A stretch of 64,000 nt of DNA, from NCBI GenBank assembly GCA_029891345.1, contig CM056993.1, positions 106,817,300 through 106,881,299 on the forward strand. Direction: 5' to 3'. The stretch's first letter is position 1. Every line of letters begins with the position of its first letter. The stretch comes from Dryococelus australis. Its lineage: Eukaryota > Arthropoda > Insecta > Phasmatodea > Phasmatidae. The position numbers and the translations under genes are program-made. This document shows, piece after piece, positions 33,495 through 45,239 of the stretch. The notes beneath the pieces were generated by a model. The model did not search any database, was not told the origin of the DNA, and saw only the letters and a list, made by a program, of their open reading frames with translations.

Positions 33495-36350
33495 GTGTGG
33501 GCTACAGCACAGTTCGACGAGACCGTACCCATACGGTAGGGGGTGGAGTGGCACTCCTCGTCAAAAACAGAATACACTACCACATCAAGCCACACCAGAT
33601 CTATAACATCACTGAAGCAGTAGCCATCCAAATTCAAGATAACTCTGGTCCCATCACCATCGCAGCTGTTTATATCAAGCCAGGCTTCCGCATACCAACT
33701 GCAGACTTAGAAGCTCTCAGAAGTCTTGACTAGCGCATCACCCTTATGGGTGATTTCAACACTACTCACCCATCCTGGAACAACCCCACCACTAACAACA
33801 TTCATGGCACCTAACTTCACTGCTTTCTCTCAAACAAACCTCTCATCATACAAGCACCAATCTCCTACATTCACCACTCCGATCATTACTCCATAATTGA
33901 TTTCTTCATTACTTCCCCTGACATCACAATCACAAATATTCAAATTTCATATACCGGCACTTCTGATCACTACCCAGTCATTGGGAAAATCAAACTGTCC
34001 CCCCAACCTACGCAACAGCAGAAGAAATATATTTTCAAACGAGTCAACTGGGGTCTCTTCCACGAAGTCAATTAAAACATAAACCTAAACTTCGAGCTGA
34101 CCACCCCCAAGAAATATACCACCACGTTGCAAATAACACCCAATTCATAAACGCTGCAGCAGATAAGGTCATTCCAACCACCAACTCAACCACTCCTCAA
34201 CCCACCCTTCCCCCAAAATTACGAGAGCTCCAAAAACTCAGAAATAGATTCAGGAGAACTTCGCCACGCTCACGTCAGCCATACCACTGGTGGGCTTACA
34301 CTCACCTTCTCAACAAAATTAAAACACTGTACAAACAATGGCTTCAAGAAGAAACATCAAAACAACTAAAATCACTCTCCATAAAAGGCAGTTTGGCAAT
34401 GAGAAACAAAAACCTCCACCTATCCCCCCACTACAAGAAGGAGCCAACACATACAAAGACATGCAGGATAAATTGGAAGTTCTAGCCCGTCACTTCGAAG
34501 CCACCTACCGACAACCAGCTCCACCAAATTCACTATCACCACCACCCAGCGATTCAGAAGATGGCCATGATCAAGCACCATCAGTAACTCTTCCCCCCCC
34601 CCCCCCCGAGACAATCTTCCGGATACTAAGCTGTCCACACCAAGTGAAATTTTTTACCTGCTTACAAAAACCCTTAAAACCTCATCAGCTCCAGGGGAAG
34701 ACAGCATCTCTAATGCAGTACTCAATCACCTTCCACAGAAAGCCATCATCTACCTCACACGTATCATAAACATCATTATCACCAACTCATATTTTCCAAC
34801 CTGCTGGAAAAATGCAATCATTGTCACCATACCAAAGCCAGGCAAACCAACGGACAAACCATCATCATACCGTCCTATTGCCATGCTTCCATCACTTTAA
34901 AAAATCCTGGAAAAATTATCCTCCAACGAATACTGGACACAGTGGAAAAGGAACAATTACTGCCAAACTACCAATTTGGTTTCAGAAAAGCCCATTCCAC
35001 CACACATGCAATAGCCAGAGCCACTCATATAGTTTTCAACGCAATTGCCAATAAATGCCAAGCGGCTGCACTACTCCTATACCTAGCCAGAGCTTTTGAC
35101 TTAGTCCACCATGGCCACCTCATCACTAACCTAACAGCGACCGGCATATCAAGACACATCATCTGCATCATACATTCTTTCCTAACCAACAGAACTACCC
35201 AGGTCAAATATCAGAACCACCTTTCCACACATCACCCAGCAGAAGCAGGAGCACCACAAGGAGCAATCTTCAGCCCCATCCTCTTCGCTCTCTTCATCCG
35301 CCTCCTACCCATACCAGGAGATGTCAAAATCACCCTCTATGCAGATGACACCATCATGCTGGCCACAGACAAAAACAAAACTGCTCTCTCAAACAAACTC
35401 AAAGAGTCCTTCCACATCATCGACTCGTTCTTCACTTCTTCTGGTATCTCCCTAAACATTCAAAAAACCAAGGCTTTATATTTCTCACGCAACACAGCAG
35501 ATCTCCCACCACCACCACTCCCACTGGGTACAAACCTCATCAACTGGTCCGACAGTGTGCGTTACCTGGGTGTAACACTTGACCCAAAACTGAAGATTTC
35601 GCAACATATTCAAGAAACAGCCGGCAAAGCCAGAAGGGCCATCAGCAAAATATACCATATAATCTCACCAACCAGAGAAATAGACCTGCGCACTAGAATT
35701 ACTGTTTTTAACTCCTTCGTCCTACCCCTACTCACTTATGCAGCACCAGTTTGGACCCCGTACCTCCGATAACTCACCGACCACTCTACCGCACCTTCTA
35801 TACCGGACTCAGGAGAATCACAGGCAGTCACCCAAGAACACATAGGCGGACCCTGCTCCAAGTCACTTCCTCCAAAAGCCTAGTCGACACTTGAAAAGTA
35901 TCACCAAATCCTTCACTGAAACTATGGCTGAACATCGGAACCCGCTCATCCGCTACGTATAAAATCACATTTTCGGACTCAAGCCGCCTTTCCTAAAAAC
36001 CGACCGCCTCTGTGAACGCCGACAGGAGCGACTACTCCACTCGAGTGAAGACGACCAACAAGAAGAGAAAACGGAGATGGAGATGGAGATGAAGACAGAA
36101 CATCAAGCGACGAAGAAAGACCCTCAGTACATCAGTCCACCGAAACACCCAACCAAAACTCCACAACCGCAGCAACATCAACGTCCAGCAGCAGTCACAG
36201 CTATTCAGAAGAAGACCTAACTCAAAATGCAATATAGAGGTTTTTTTTTTTTTTTTTTACTGGGGGTGCTCCCCTTTTTCCTTCTGACAAAAAAGTCAAA
36301 TTATATCAAATAAAGATCCCAACAAATGCCAAAGATATCTGAACTAATAA
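33495..36350 (+). mobile_element. Jockey-type LINE, 5'-truncated and decayed
   Basis: Starts inside the apurinic endonuclease domain (GGGVALLVKNRIHYHIKP). It keeps MGDFNTTHPSWN (33746-33781) and TSDHYPV (33959-33979), but a TAG separates the first part from the second. A low-complexity linker with a C-run (34591-34607) follows. The reverse transcriptase is mostly open at 34942-35772, with QFGFRKAHSTTHAIAR, GAPQGAIFSPILFALF and LYADDTIML. In motif A the Asp expected before the AFD is Tyr (LLYLARAFD), so the enzyme is dead. The 3' UTR ends after a T-run at 36241 and AATAAAG at about 36309. ORF1 is absent. Confidence 0.85.
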
Positions 36351-36596
36351 ATAATCAATAAATGAATAACAAACCCTTTCCTATACCAATTATTGCAAAC
36401 AACAGAGCACACTACAATTAAAAGTAAATGTAATAAAGTAAATAAATAAACCATTCCATTCGAATTAACTGAATAGAAAATTTTTCATTCTAAGATTCAC
36501 AACAAATACACAGTAGTTCATAAGCCAGTAAACATAATTTTGGAATGGCTTAAAAAAAAAAAGTGCATGGAGAAATAGTTGACACTTCCAAATAGC

Positions 36597-36752
36597 GCCG
36601 ACCTCCCGTGGCGCAGTTGTTTGGTGCACTACCGATCTGGGGTGCGGAAGGCTCTGGGTTCGAATCCCGGGTAAGGCATGTGTGTTATTTTAAGTTACGT
36701 TATGAGTTAGTCTGTAGGCCGTCCCCTGCTAAGCTTTCAAGCATAAAACCGA
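36597..36752 (+). mobile_element. SINE family 2, left arm of an inverted pair
   Basis: tRNA-derived head with A-box GTGGCGCAGTTGTTTGG and B-box GGGTTCGAATCCC (about 36656-36668). The body contains GTCCCCTGCTAAGCTTTCAA. Its mirror copy starts 55 bp downstream. Confidence 0.85.
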
Positions 36753-36807
36753 GGGGACGTTAAAAAGTTCTTTGCAACAAGCGAGTAAATTGTATAGTAA
36801 TGTAAAG

Positions 36808-36962
36808 GGTTTTATGCTTGAAAGCTTGGTAGGGGACGGCTTACAGAAGAACTTATAACCAAACTTAAATTAACACCCATGCCTTACCTGGGATTCGAAC
36901 CCAGAGCCTCCCACAACCCCGTATCGGTGGCGCACCAACCGACTGCGCCACGGAAGGTCGGC
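36808..36962 (-). mobile_element. SINE family 2, right arm of an inverted pair
   Basis: Reverse complement of the left arm, from TTTTATGCTTGAAAGCTTGG to TGCGCCACGGAAGGTCGG. The B-box inverse GGGATTCGAACCC is at about 36890-36902. The pair spans 36597-36962. Confidence 0.85.
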
Positions 36963-37299
36963 ACTGCAGGTCAAGTATTTGCTGGCCGGATTCGGGGCCA
37001 GAAACAATTATTTGTTACCAACCACACAGCGTGAACTCTTGTTTCTTCATAATTTTCTATAATTTACTGAAATTTTATTTATAACACGTGGGATAAATAT
37101 TGTTTATAATTTTACAGGCTAATTCCCGTGAATTATCATATCACTACATTTATAAAAGTTTTTATTTTGTTTTTATAGTAAATCGTTTTTTTCGCTGCGA
37201 ATTTAAAAAAGTGCATTAACTACAGTTACTCTGATTAATCATTTTAATTGCAAATCAAGCTACCTGCAAATTTTAAGTGAGTGAAGAGATTTGGGCGGT

Positions 37300-37376
37300 T
37301 ATTAACAGCGAGGTCTTGAGAGCCATTGAGGGTGATTTAAGTGAATATGGAGCGTCGCCGGAATGATGGGAATAGA
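37300..37376 (-). mobile_element. SINE family 1 tail fragment
   Basis: AACAGCGAGGTCTTGAGAGC and GCGTCGCCGGAATGATGGG match the inverse of the SINE body at 7520-7600. It abuts the Polinton-type end at 37377. Confidence 0.6.
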
Positions 37377-38850
37377 GCCCGTGGCGGGTTCCTGGACCAC
37401 TAGGCGAATGACATATGTATGGAGCGAAAAATTGAGCATATTACTAATTTGCATATCATTAGTTAATATGCTAATTAGATTAATTACCATAATTTTTAAT
37501 TGTATTAAATAACTGTTTAGTTGGATTAAGTAATTGTTTGATCAAATTTCTCAGATAAAATTACTTTGATCAAATATCTTTGATGTATTTTTTTCTTCTA
37601 TTTTTGGGGAAAATACTGTGTAATTGAGGAGTGATCCTCACTCTCTGGTCCGGGACTCTACTGAGCAATGACGTCAAGTGTATTGAGTATATAAGAAGTG
37701 AGGTTGGTGCAAGAGTGGCACAGGGACATTTTTTTATTTGTTTGGAGAGCATTGATGTACCCCCTAACATGTGTGAAGGTGTACTGCGGTCGGGATGAAA
37801 TGTCTGTGGAGGAATGAGCACTTATGACTAATGGAACACACGAGTGCAGCTCCGTCCACCTCACTCTCTGAGTGCATACTGAACACAAATTATATACAGT
37901 GTAAATGTTTTATTCCATCAAGGAAAGCGAAGCAAATAATTTTAATTAAAATCAAATAACCAAAAGAGACGATTTACGTTCAAATACCCAGCGACAATCT
38001 ACTAATCTAATTAAAACGTACATCACTCCTCGAATAGCACAAAAAGAACGAACTATTTCGGCGAAGCAACTGAAAAAAGTACGAATCATTCAAAATCACT
38101 GTAATCATGCGATAATCACAAAATAATTAACACGACAGAACCAAACGACGTAGCGAATGAAACACAAAATTTATATTAATATCGTAGGCACAAAACCAAT
38201 TCCCTATCAAATGCTAACCCACTAAATGAAATCCCATTAAGATAATCAAACACGTACCCAAACGAAACAATAACGACACGCCCAGCTAACACACGATTTA
38301 CAATCAAAATCTCACTAGCACTCCAGGTGTCTAAAAACGAAAAAACACGTACTTCACTCCGTCCCTCACAAGCTCTCAAGGCCAAAAAATGAAATATTCT
38401 AATACCGAAGCTTACAAACACCTAAGCCGCAACGAAACAAAACTGAATGAATACTAAGAAATTAATCTAACTTAACCCACACGAACATTTGTTAAAAATA
38501 CAAAGAATAACCATTTCACAAACTCGTCTTTTGCTAGCTCATACGACCGTCAGAACGTTCGCTTATTGCGAAAACCCGACACACATAGTTCGTTACATCA
38601 CAAGTTAAAAATAATTAAAAACGCACCGTGTTTCAATACCGTTTTAAACGTAATGCAGTGCATTAACGCGACCGGGATCTTACAGATGCGTATTCATTTA
38701 GCCCGTTGTATGCCGGTGAACCGCGACTCTTTCACTCCGACCCATTGTTCACCTATTGCAAGCATTTCAGATAAATTAATAACAAAAACGTTTCAAATAA
38801 TGAACCCTAATAAATATCCGAAACACTTATACGAACACGCGAGAGTTTAA
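37377..38850 (+). mobile_element. Diverged Polinton-type terminal repeat, solitary
   Basis: Viral-like element fossil, part only. The left edge GGCGGGTTCCTGGACCACTA with GAATGACATATGTATGGAG resembles the outer end of the Polinton terminal repeat at 54597. The inner blocks ACAAAATTTATATTAATAT (38166) and GAAAACCCGACACACATA (38569) match 55248 and 55676. No inverse partner was found in the window. More CpG is retained than in the 54.6-63.9 kb copy. Old and broken. Confidence 0.6.
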
Positions 38851-38869
38851 TAAATACATAAATCGAAAT

Positions 38870-41800
38870 TGAGAAATGTGATGTGATGTGTATGAGACGT
38901 CAACGCTGTTCCCTACGAACAGGCTGGCCGCTCCTCACTTAGATCTAACCTCTCCCGGAAGGAAGAAATTTTGCCGATTCACCCCCTCCCCCAAGGCCAC
39001 ACGCCAGGGAGAACGAACCATTGCCCAAATACACGCCATGTCTTAAACGAGAGCCGTACTGGCATCCTGTGTGATAATATTTACAAACGAAAATATAGAA
39101 CTAGTTCTTAAAAAGCAGGGCAATGACTCCGCTTATTTGCCTGTGGCATAGAAATAGTGATTTGTTTATTTTGATAAGAACGAAATGGCAAAATAATTAT
39201 CAAGAAAATGTCGAAAAACAAAAAAAATTTACTAACTTCCAACAACTGCGATACTCTCGAACTACTCGAGAACTGGAGTTAACTTCCTGGGGTGTCCGCT
39301 AGATCGCATCATGTTTATTCTAAGTTTCTGAGGAAATCTATCGGCAGTTCTCGACAGTCAGCTTCCTGCTGATCGAGACAAGCCGTTTGAAACGATGGGG
39401 AGCAAAATGTGCCCAAATAGCTATTCTAAGAGGAATATCTGTTCGAGACCTCCCTACCTCGGCAAACCTCGGGTTTTACCGACCACCCCACCACAACTCG
39501 CTTCCCCTCCTTTCTGGTGTTCAGGCAGGTAACGTGACGAATGCGAACACACACTGTGCCTGCAATAATGTATGGTTAAAGCAAAGGTATTCTTATAAAC
39601 GGTGTGTTTTAAGTGGTTAGCTGACGCATAAAAATGCACATACATGTATCTATTATTTATACATTGTTTTATTTAAAACAAATACTATTCCATTTATTAA
39701 AGCGTAACGCGGGATATTTAGAGTGAAATTTCTCGATATGGCTACGATCTCACCTTAGACGCTTGGCTGAGGAAAATGGTAACACGGTCAATGGTTATTT
39801 GTTATACACACAGGTTGGCTGTTGAAAATATTACTCGTTTTAAAGGAACGTACTGTTTCAAGTATAAAAACGACTGTTGAAAGATGAGATAATTCGTTAC
39901 ATAGTATTCTCTCTTCCCTCTAACAGTCCTTTTAAATAATGTTCACTGTGATGTATGTAACGAAATGTATAGAAGGCGATACGTAAAATGTCATTTTAAT
40001 AAATACAACTGTAAAGTTTGCTTATAAAATTACGTTAGGCCTAAACAACAAATCTTACATAATACAGTGTGTAATTGATTTGTTGTAAGAACGCAGGAAT
40101 TCCTATTACTAGTGAAGTGACGTGCTTTGTACACAAAGATTGCAGCCTATATAGTTATTAATTTAATTAGTTTTATTATTGCACGTAGGTATGAGGAAAT
40201 TCGGGGGGGGGGGGGTGCTTTATTTTATCACGTATTTCATGAGACGGTATTATTTTGATGCTCTTACGAGTGTGTGGCATTTTGAGTTGCATATTGCTTC
40301 AATGAAACAGTGGTAAATTTTGCTCGTATAGAAATAACATTTACATTATTATAACTGTAATGAAAAACAAAATGCGATGCATATTATGTCGCTGTTCGTA
40401 TTTGTACAGATGCAGCAGTATACACACGCACACTATCCTAAATTAACCTTACACTCGTTACATTTACGATATAGACAAATAAATATTATTCACGCACTAC
40501 AAAAGTGTGGAAAGTGCGGCTTTTTCAGGCCACGTGCATTGCAATAATTATAGCAATGTTTTACAAATACATTATTTACAAAACACGCAAACTTACTGTT
40601 TGTAAATACCGCAACCTCCTGAACACATGTTTTTCTAGGAAAATCCTTGCATGTGTACTTCACTAAAATCTCGTATATTCGTCGCTAGCATTAAATAAAT
40701 CATTTGCAGAATTATTCAGTAAAATCAACACTGCACACGTTTCCTGAAACTAACAAACTTAACTACGTAAATTATATTCGTCAATTCATTGCAGACGGCG
40801 TTTAAGAAAAAGAACTAGCAGTTTTACGAAGCGGTATACACGCGTCAATTACTATTACACATTTCACTCAAGAAAATGCACTACGACCAACTATACTTGA
40901 AGAAAGCAAATACACAAATAACTAACTACCGATTCATTATTCCGACAACACCAACACTATGCTCGTATAAACACATAACCTCTCTGCCTTTGTTACACTA
41001 CATAATTAACTCACAATACAGAAATATAACTTCGGACTCCCGAACATGTGTGGATACAATTAGATGCATATAATAATGTTCTACATAATTGTAACCTTTT
41101 GCATGTTATGTATTATGTTAAAAAAGTACGAAACTATAAGATATGCAATAAATACGGCCACCACGATTCTCACCCGCCACGTTGAATTTCCACTTCCCGA
41201 TCGGGACGCGGCTTTCAAACAACATATAGCTGTCGAGTGTTCTCGATCGTTTTATCACGAGAATCGAGGTCATCTTTAACTTAGAATACCAAAACCTGGA
41301 AATATGACGTAAATGGTTATTTCACGATCGGGAGCTCCGTTTCGACAAACTTAGAATAAACGCCCTTAATTCCTCACAGCACCAAGGAAGGACTGGGGGG
41401 GGGGGGGGGTTGGAGAATAACAAGCTGGCGCCGATATGTCGAAGTCAGAGCCTACCTGCCTGTCAAGACTAGCTCGCTGAGAAAATTTCAGTTACTAGAA
41501 AATGAAAAGGTTATTCCATTTACAGCCAAACTACATAAAAAAATATTTTTATTCCAGGAAATATATTCTAAAAAGAAAAACTTTTACCCAAATCGCAAAG
41601 AAATATCCCGCAAACACGTGCTAAACGAACCGACTTATTATATTCCCAAATAGAGATATAATTGCTTTTATCAAAATATTACGTTATTCAACGATCACCC
41701 TCATCGGCTCTCAAGATTTATCTCGAAAACCGTTTTCACAGTAACTAATATTCAAACATATTGCTAGGTAACACGATTCGTTAAGCATTTTAAACAAGCC

Positions 41801-42760
41801 TATATTTTCTAAAATAGTTTCTGTGTGTAGAATTCTCTACGAAACTATAAGATTTAAACCAATCTTCGTATACGCGAAAATTAAATACTGTCTCTAATAA
41901 ATTTCATTTACAAATGCTCTCATCTAAGATTAGCAGAAATGTGTATATTTGAGCAAATATACAACTATTTTATTTTAAAATATCACATATCGAAAAAAAA
42001 AAAAATTAAAATCCGCAGTTCGAACCTGATATCAACCTGAGAGGATACTGTAAAATTAACGATATTTCAACAAAAAACCGTATTCTAAACATTTCGATCC
42101 CGACAGGATTTTGGGATCTATGATAAACGACCGTATAAGTACCTAAAATATGAAATACGTTTCTGCGTCTAGATTTCTCTACGAAACAAAGCCTGTTTAC
42201 GCGAAAATAAAATATGATTTTACAAATGCGTCAAACTAAGATTATCGTTCTACCATTTATATCAGAAACGCATATACTTGGACAAACGTACATACAATTT
42301 ATTTAAAAACAATAAATTTCGACAAAATATTAACGAAATACCACCTATCCAGCTTGAAATGACGTCTATCGGTCTTGCAAACTGGCAAAATCAACGATAT
42401 TTCAACAAATTTCGGGGGGGGGGGGGGGGAACTATTCTAAGCTAAATTAAAGGAAAATGGCGGCCATTTTGAATCCGTATAATATCAGTTTTACCGTTCA
42501 AAAGGTGTAAATTCTATTATTCACAAAAATTATTTGTGGAGGTCTTATCTGTAAATGTCAGTGTTCAGATAAAGTATGCGTACAAAAAACTAAGTGCTTT
42601 TGTCAAAGTCATTTTCACAGTATGCGATACAGTTGCCTGGTTTGCGAATCAAAGTTTGAGGAATTGAAATTTCGCACTTTTGTAGCCTGTTATAGGCTGT
42701 GCAGAAACCACTGCAAACTAGCGGGCGACCGCACCAGCACTACCTGGTAATTGGTGGGCC
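38870..42760. other. AT-rich DNA with poly-G runs; possible Polinton interior
   Basis: No protein of the Polinton set or any other family was recognised. G-runs of 10 or more lie at about 40203, 41396 and 42414. A SINE-tail-like CACCCTCATCGGCTCTCAAG is at 41697. If the block at 37377 is one end of a larger element, this could be its remains, but nothing in the sequence shows it. Confidence 0.25.
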
Positions 42761-42767
42761 GGTATTG

Positions 42768-42890
42768 GCAGAGAAGTAGCGTATCCCACTCACATCATGG
42801 AGGTCATAGGTTCGATCCCAGAGATCTGCTCTGAGGATAACTTAACATAACTGGAGTTCTAACCTCATTCCCGGCTGTTCGTTATTCCTT
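42768..42890 (+). mobile_element. tRNA-derived SINE-like fragment (family 3)
   Basis: A-box-like TGGCAGAGAAGTAGCG and B-box GGTTCGATCCC (42810-42822), followed by a body unlike families 1 and 2. No complete tRNA fold is apparent. Confidence 0.5.
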
Positions 42891-43477
42891 GCCTATTGAA
42901 TTAATATCCTAATTACAATAGTTGAAAAATTTAAGATATTCGATTAATTGTTATTTAAAATAATACAACTTATGTTTTGACTTGGTTTATCTGACTTACG
43001 GTAAGAGATAGTGTTTACAGCCGTTTCTCAGTCATTTTCAGCGGAAGTGTTAGTAGACGTGTAAAACTCAGTGTTCAGTGAGGAAACACTCAAATTTAAA
43101 CGAAATAGTTCCAACTCTAGGTGACAAAAAATATAGTCCCATTATGCGATTGGGAAAAATTTAGAATCGGACATCTGATAGCCAGCAAGGTTACAGCAAC
43201 GTCTGTATTTTTAGAACATATTTTGACATCTGCCGAACATGCTAACTTCAGTAGTAAATGTGCGTTATGGGTGGATTGTTGAGAGAGACTGTATTGGTGA
43301 TTAAATCTGGATAACACTAACTCAAAGAATGGGCAGGCATATGTGACTTTTGACAGAGTTAATGCAGCTGTTAAGAAATAATTTTTGTCGGAAAATAAAC
43401 GTGGGATGGGTAGGAGACATACAGAAATACACAGACATTACCATCTTCACGTTAACTCTTTCCAAAAAGTGTTTGGA

Positions 43478-43550
43478 ACTGTACGACGAATCAGCGGCGT
43501 CTGGTAAAATGTTGCAAGGTAAGTTGTGTTTTGCTCTGTGCTGTACCTAA
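43478..43550 (+). other. Exon-edge-like block, copy 1
   Basis: TCTGGTAAAATGTTGCAAG is followed by GTAAGTTGTG, a strong donor. A diverged inverse copy of the same 70 bp lies at 44140-44215. The open frame upstream to 43350 has no recognised domain. Confidence 0.4.
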
Positions 43551-43590
43551 TCGTTTGCTAGTTTACACACCCACCACTTAAACGTACGTA

Positions 43591-44013
43591 TAGTATGTTC
43601 ACGGTTAAATAAGCACTTTTGAAAGCCCTGCTTAAGATCTACTCGTATGCACATTGTGTGTTCTTCCACCTTATGTAAAATTAACATTCCCGTGGGTCTC
43701 TTCACTTTATTCATGCGTCGGTCAAGTGAAACTATGATATCATTAGCAAAATTAATATCTTACAAATCTGTTTACATTTTTATACTTCGATGAATTAAAA
43801 AAAAACAAAAGCGAAAGAAATATTTAAGTTAACATCAATAATTACCTAACACTTTTTATTCTACTTTAAGATATGGAACTACTTTCCTTCGATCGTTGCC
43901 AACTTTACTGGGCGTATGTCACTCAGTGAGCCCATTGAAATATATGCAGGCAGGAGCAGTTACGTTTTTTCTAAGGTTGATTTCAAAAGTGCTCACTTTA
44001 TCGTGAACAACCT
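43591..44013 (+). mobile_element. MITE-A copy 9
   Basis: Full-length: TAGTATGTTCACGGTTAAAT to TTTATCGTGAACAACCTTTA. It lies between the two inverse exon-edge-like blocks. Confidence 0.9.
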
Positions 44014-44139
44014 TTAGTTGTGCAGTTGACGTCGCAGCACGTGTGTAATGGGTGCCTCGCCACTCTCTCGTGAGTGGCCGCAGTACATTGTGTTTCTCCC
44101 GGCTCCACTCTGGCTACTGGTTGCTGATGCGTGCACCGA

Positions 44140-44215
44140 TCGCGTACAGCACTGAGCAAGCATCAGCTTACCTTGCAACACTTCACCACACGCCACTGCG
44201 ACGAATGTATTCGGC
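44140..44215 (-). other. Exon-edge-like block, copy 2 (inverse)
   Basis: On the minus strand TGTGGTGAAGTGTTGCAAG is followed by GTAAGCTGATG, parallel to copy 1 at 43478-43550 including the region after the donor (GCTGTAC). Possibly one end of an unrecognised repeat or a duplicated exon. Confidence 0.4.
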
Positions 44216-44485
44216 CTCCCTGAGAAATGTTTTCAGGCTGGCTAGTAGCGAAGCGGTGTGTCCCGTGGTACATAAGTCTTGCGCAATTGCTCGCACTTGA
44301 GCCCCGGGGATTGGGTAACAGTGACGAACTGCCTGTCTCCTGTCACGTATTTACGGCTCACGCCACTGGAGAGACGAGGACACTTTGCCGGCTAACAAGA
44401 TCGGTGCTTGCGCACGAATTACGTGTCAACAAGTGTCGTATTTACTAGTGTACTCACTTACCATACCCAGTGACACACCCCGCCA

Positions 44486-45142
44486 TAGTCCATTCAAAGT
44501 TACTTCACACTTCTCTGAAGCCCTGCTAAAGTACACTTCCAGGATATCCCTCCGCCTCGTGCAAACTAAGCACAACTAAGTCTGGAAAATTACACAAAAG
44601 GGACAACGATCGCATTCATGCGCAGTCAGTGCAATCATATTTTACAAAATAACTAATTATTATAGGCTATTCACGGTAAGGTGAGCACTTTTGTAAGCCC
44701 TCTCATTTGGAATAATACTCAATAAATATATTTCATTGTCGCCTTACACGTTAACTTTCGAGTGTAGTGGAATACACACCCTGTGTTAATTACTTACATG
44801 GCAATACTTATTTGAAATGGTTGTTAAAGGATAAAAAATGGCTGAAAGAAAAAAGTAACTAGGGCCTCAGAAGTGCTCAATTTATAGTGAACAGCCTATG
44901 TTAGGCATTATCAATGAAACTATTTTCTCCCTGATTTATACGTATTTATTATATATGTAAACTCATAATTAAGAAAATACAAATAACATTTTAATTTAAT
45001 CAAAGCTACGGTACTTATATGAATACAAGTAGGAAAAGCTTGTGAAACATGGCATATTTAGCAAAGAACCAAACACGTCATACACGGGGTGATTTTTCAA
45101 AGCTTTGTTTCAAAAAGTGCGAAGAAACTGTGAATAGACTAT
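44486..45142 (+). mobile_element. MITE-B copy 4 split by MITE-C2
   Basis: Starts TAGTCCATTCAAAGTTACTT and ends AAACTGTGAATAGACTA. MITE-C2 lies at 44663-44898 within it; the remaining length is about 420 bp, normal for MITE-B. Confidence 0.85.
44663..44898 (+). mobile_element. MITE-C copy 2, nested in MITE-B4
   Basis: TAGGCTATTCACGGTAAGGT to TTTATAGTGAACAGCCTA. Left flank TA, right flank TG. Confidence 0.9.
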
Positions 45143-45144
45143 AG

Positions 45145-45236
45145 CAGCGAAGTCGAGATGGAGTGGCAGAGAGTACTGCGATCCTTAAAGGTTTGGCTAA
45201 AATAAAACTATTATTAATAATAATAATAATAATACC
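45145..45236 (+). mobile_element. Possible LINE 3' tail
   Basis: A short segment ending GGCTAAAATAAAACTATT and an (AAT)n run, directly after MITE-B4. Resembles other LINE tails in this window; no protein motif. Confidence 0.3.
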
Positions 45237-45239
45237 ATA

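Noticed and set aside
37377-38850. A Polinton complete within 37.4-43 kb
   Set aside because: No inverse terminal repeat and no Polinton protein trace was found between 38.9 and 43 kb.
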